This document shows positions 19,831 through 20,447 of a stretch of DNA of 20,447 bases, piece after piece. The DNA lies in assembly GCA_020650975.1 (NCBI GenBank), contig JAIPMN010016735.1, forward strand, positions 1 through 20,447, read 5' to 3'. This DNA is from Apostichopus californicus. Its lineage: Eukaryota > Echinodermata > Holothuroidea > Aspidochirotida > Stichopodidae. Made by a program: the position numbers and the translations under genes. The notes under the pieces were generated by a model, which saw nothing but the letters and a program-made list of their open reading frames with translations, ran no database searches and was not told the origin of the DNA. Positions within the stretch are counted from its first letter, which is position 1. Each line of letters begins with the position of its first letter.

Positions 19831-20447
19831 TACTCATGCTTAGTGCAAGACTAAGAATTCATACTTGTGTCTAGTGCAAGACTAGGTACTCATTCTTGTA
19901 TCCAGTTCAAGACTATGTACTCATTATTGTGTCCTGTGCAAGACTAGGTACTCATTCTTGTATCCAGTGCAAGACTAGGTACTCATTCTTGTGTCCAGTT
20001 CAAGACTAGGTACTCATTCTTGTGTCCTGTGCAAGACTAGGTACTCATTCTTGTATCCAGTTCAAGACTAGGTACTCATTCTTGTGTCCTGTCCAAGACT
20101 ATGTACTCATTATTGTGTCCTGTGCAAGACTAGGTACTTATTCTTGTATCCAGTGCAAGACTAGGTACTCATTCTTGTGTCCTGTGCAAGACTAGGTACT
20201 CATTCTTGTGTCCAGTGCAAGACTAGGTACTCATTCTCGTGTCCAGTGCAAGACTAGGTACTCATTCTTGTGTCCAGTGTAAGACTAGGTACTCATTCTT
20301 GTGTCCAATTCAAGACTACGTACTCATTCTTGTGTCCTGTGCAAGACTAGGTACTCATTCTTGTATCCAGTTCAAGACTATGTACTCATTATTGTGTCCT
20401 GTGCAAGACTAGGTACTCATTCTTGTATCCAGTGCAAGACTAGGTAC
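19831..20447 (+). repeat. 31-bp minisatellite, cut by the window end
   Basis: About 20 head-to-tail copies of a 31-bp unit, roughly GTGCAAGACTAGGTACTCAT followed by TCTTGTGTCCA. Variants at a few positions recur in patterns (GTGTCC or GTATCC, AGTGC or AGTTC, ACTAGG or ACTATG), hinting at multi-unit duplications. The first copies near 19841-19890 are irregular. The array continues past the right edge. It has no coding potential that I credit. Confidence 0.95.

Noticed and set aside
19831-20447. CRISPR-like regular repeat
   Set aside because: Units are head to tail without unique spacers and the context is eukaryotic. It is a minisatellite.

Overview
The window is eukaryotic nuclear DNA: AT-rich, mostly non-coding, with short coding exons bounded by GT/AG splice sites, several minisatellites and transposon-like debris. 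The style suggests a marine invertebrate, perhaps an echinoderm or another deuterostome, but nothing in the sequence fixes the species.

The left half holds the 5' two thirds of a VPS26 gene (retromer arrestin-like subunit, closest to VPS26B) on the minus strand. Six exons can be placed: a start-codon-only exon at 9122-9124, then 7378-7521, 6233-6302, 5716-5872, 2122-2286 and 538-644. Every junction agrees in phase, and together they encode about the first 215 residues. The last third lies beyond position 1.

The most unusual feature is in introns 4 and 5 of that gene. Each is filled by a minisatellite whose unit is a copy of the 3' end of the exon just upstream plus its 5' splice site. After exon 4 the unit is 96 bp (88 nt of exon plus 8 nt of intron). 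After exon 5 it is about 82 bp (about 56 nt of exon plus 26 nt of intron). Copies next to the exon are the most regular and distant ones are degenerate. In intron 4 a 1.9-kb element with CAGTG termini sits inside the degenerate part. The introns therefore carry series of decoy donors, and reading past the true donor meets a stop codon at once.

The right half holds the 3' end of an unrecognised plus-strand gene. Exons 17350-17443 and 17876-17978 end at a TAA stop, and a phase-compatible upstream exon lies near 14738-14811. Between the two genes are foldback-like elements (8042-8705, 9464-9720), a G/C-rich inverted repeat pair (10769-11775), a pyrimidine tract with a GC hairpin (12222-12369) and an 18/10-bp composite minisatellite (12789-13347). 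A 31-bp minisatellite (19831 to the window end) lies downstream of the plus-strand gene.

The two genes show no functional link. No tRNA, rRNA, CRISPR or bacterial-type feature was seen.
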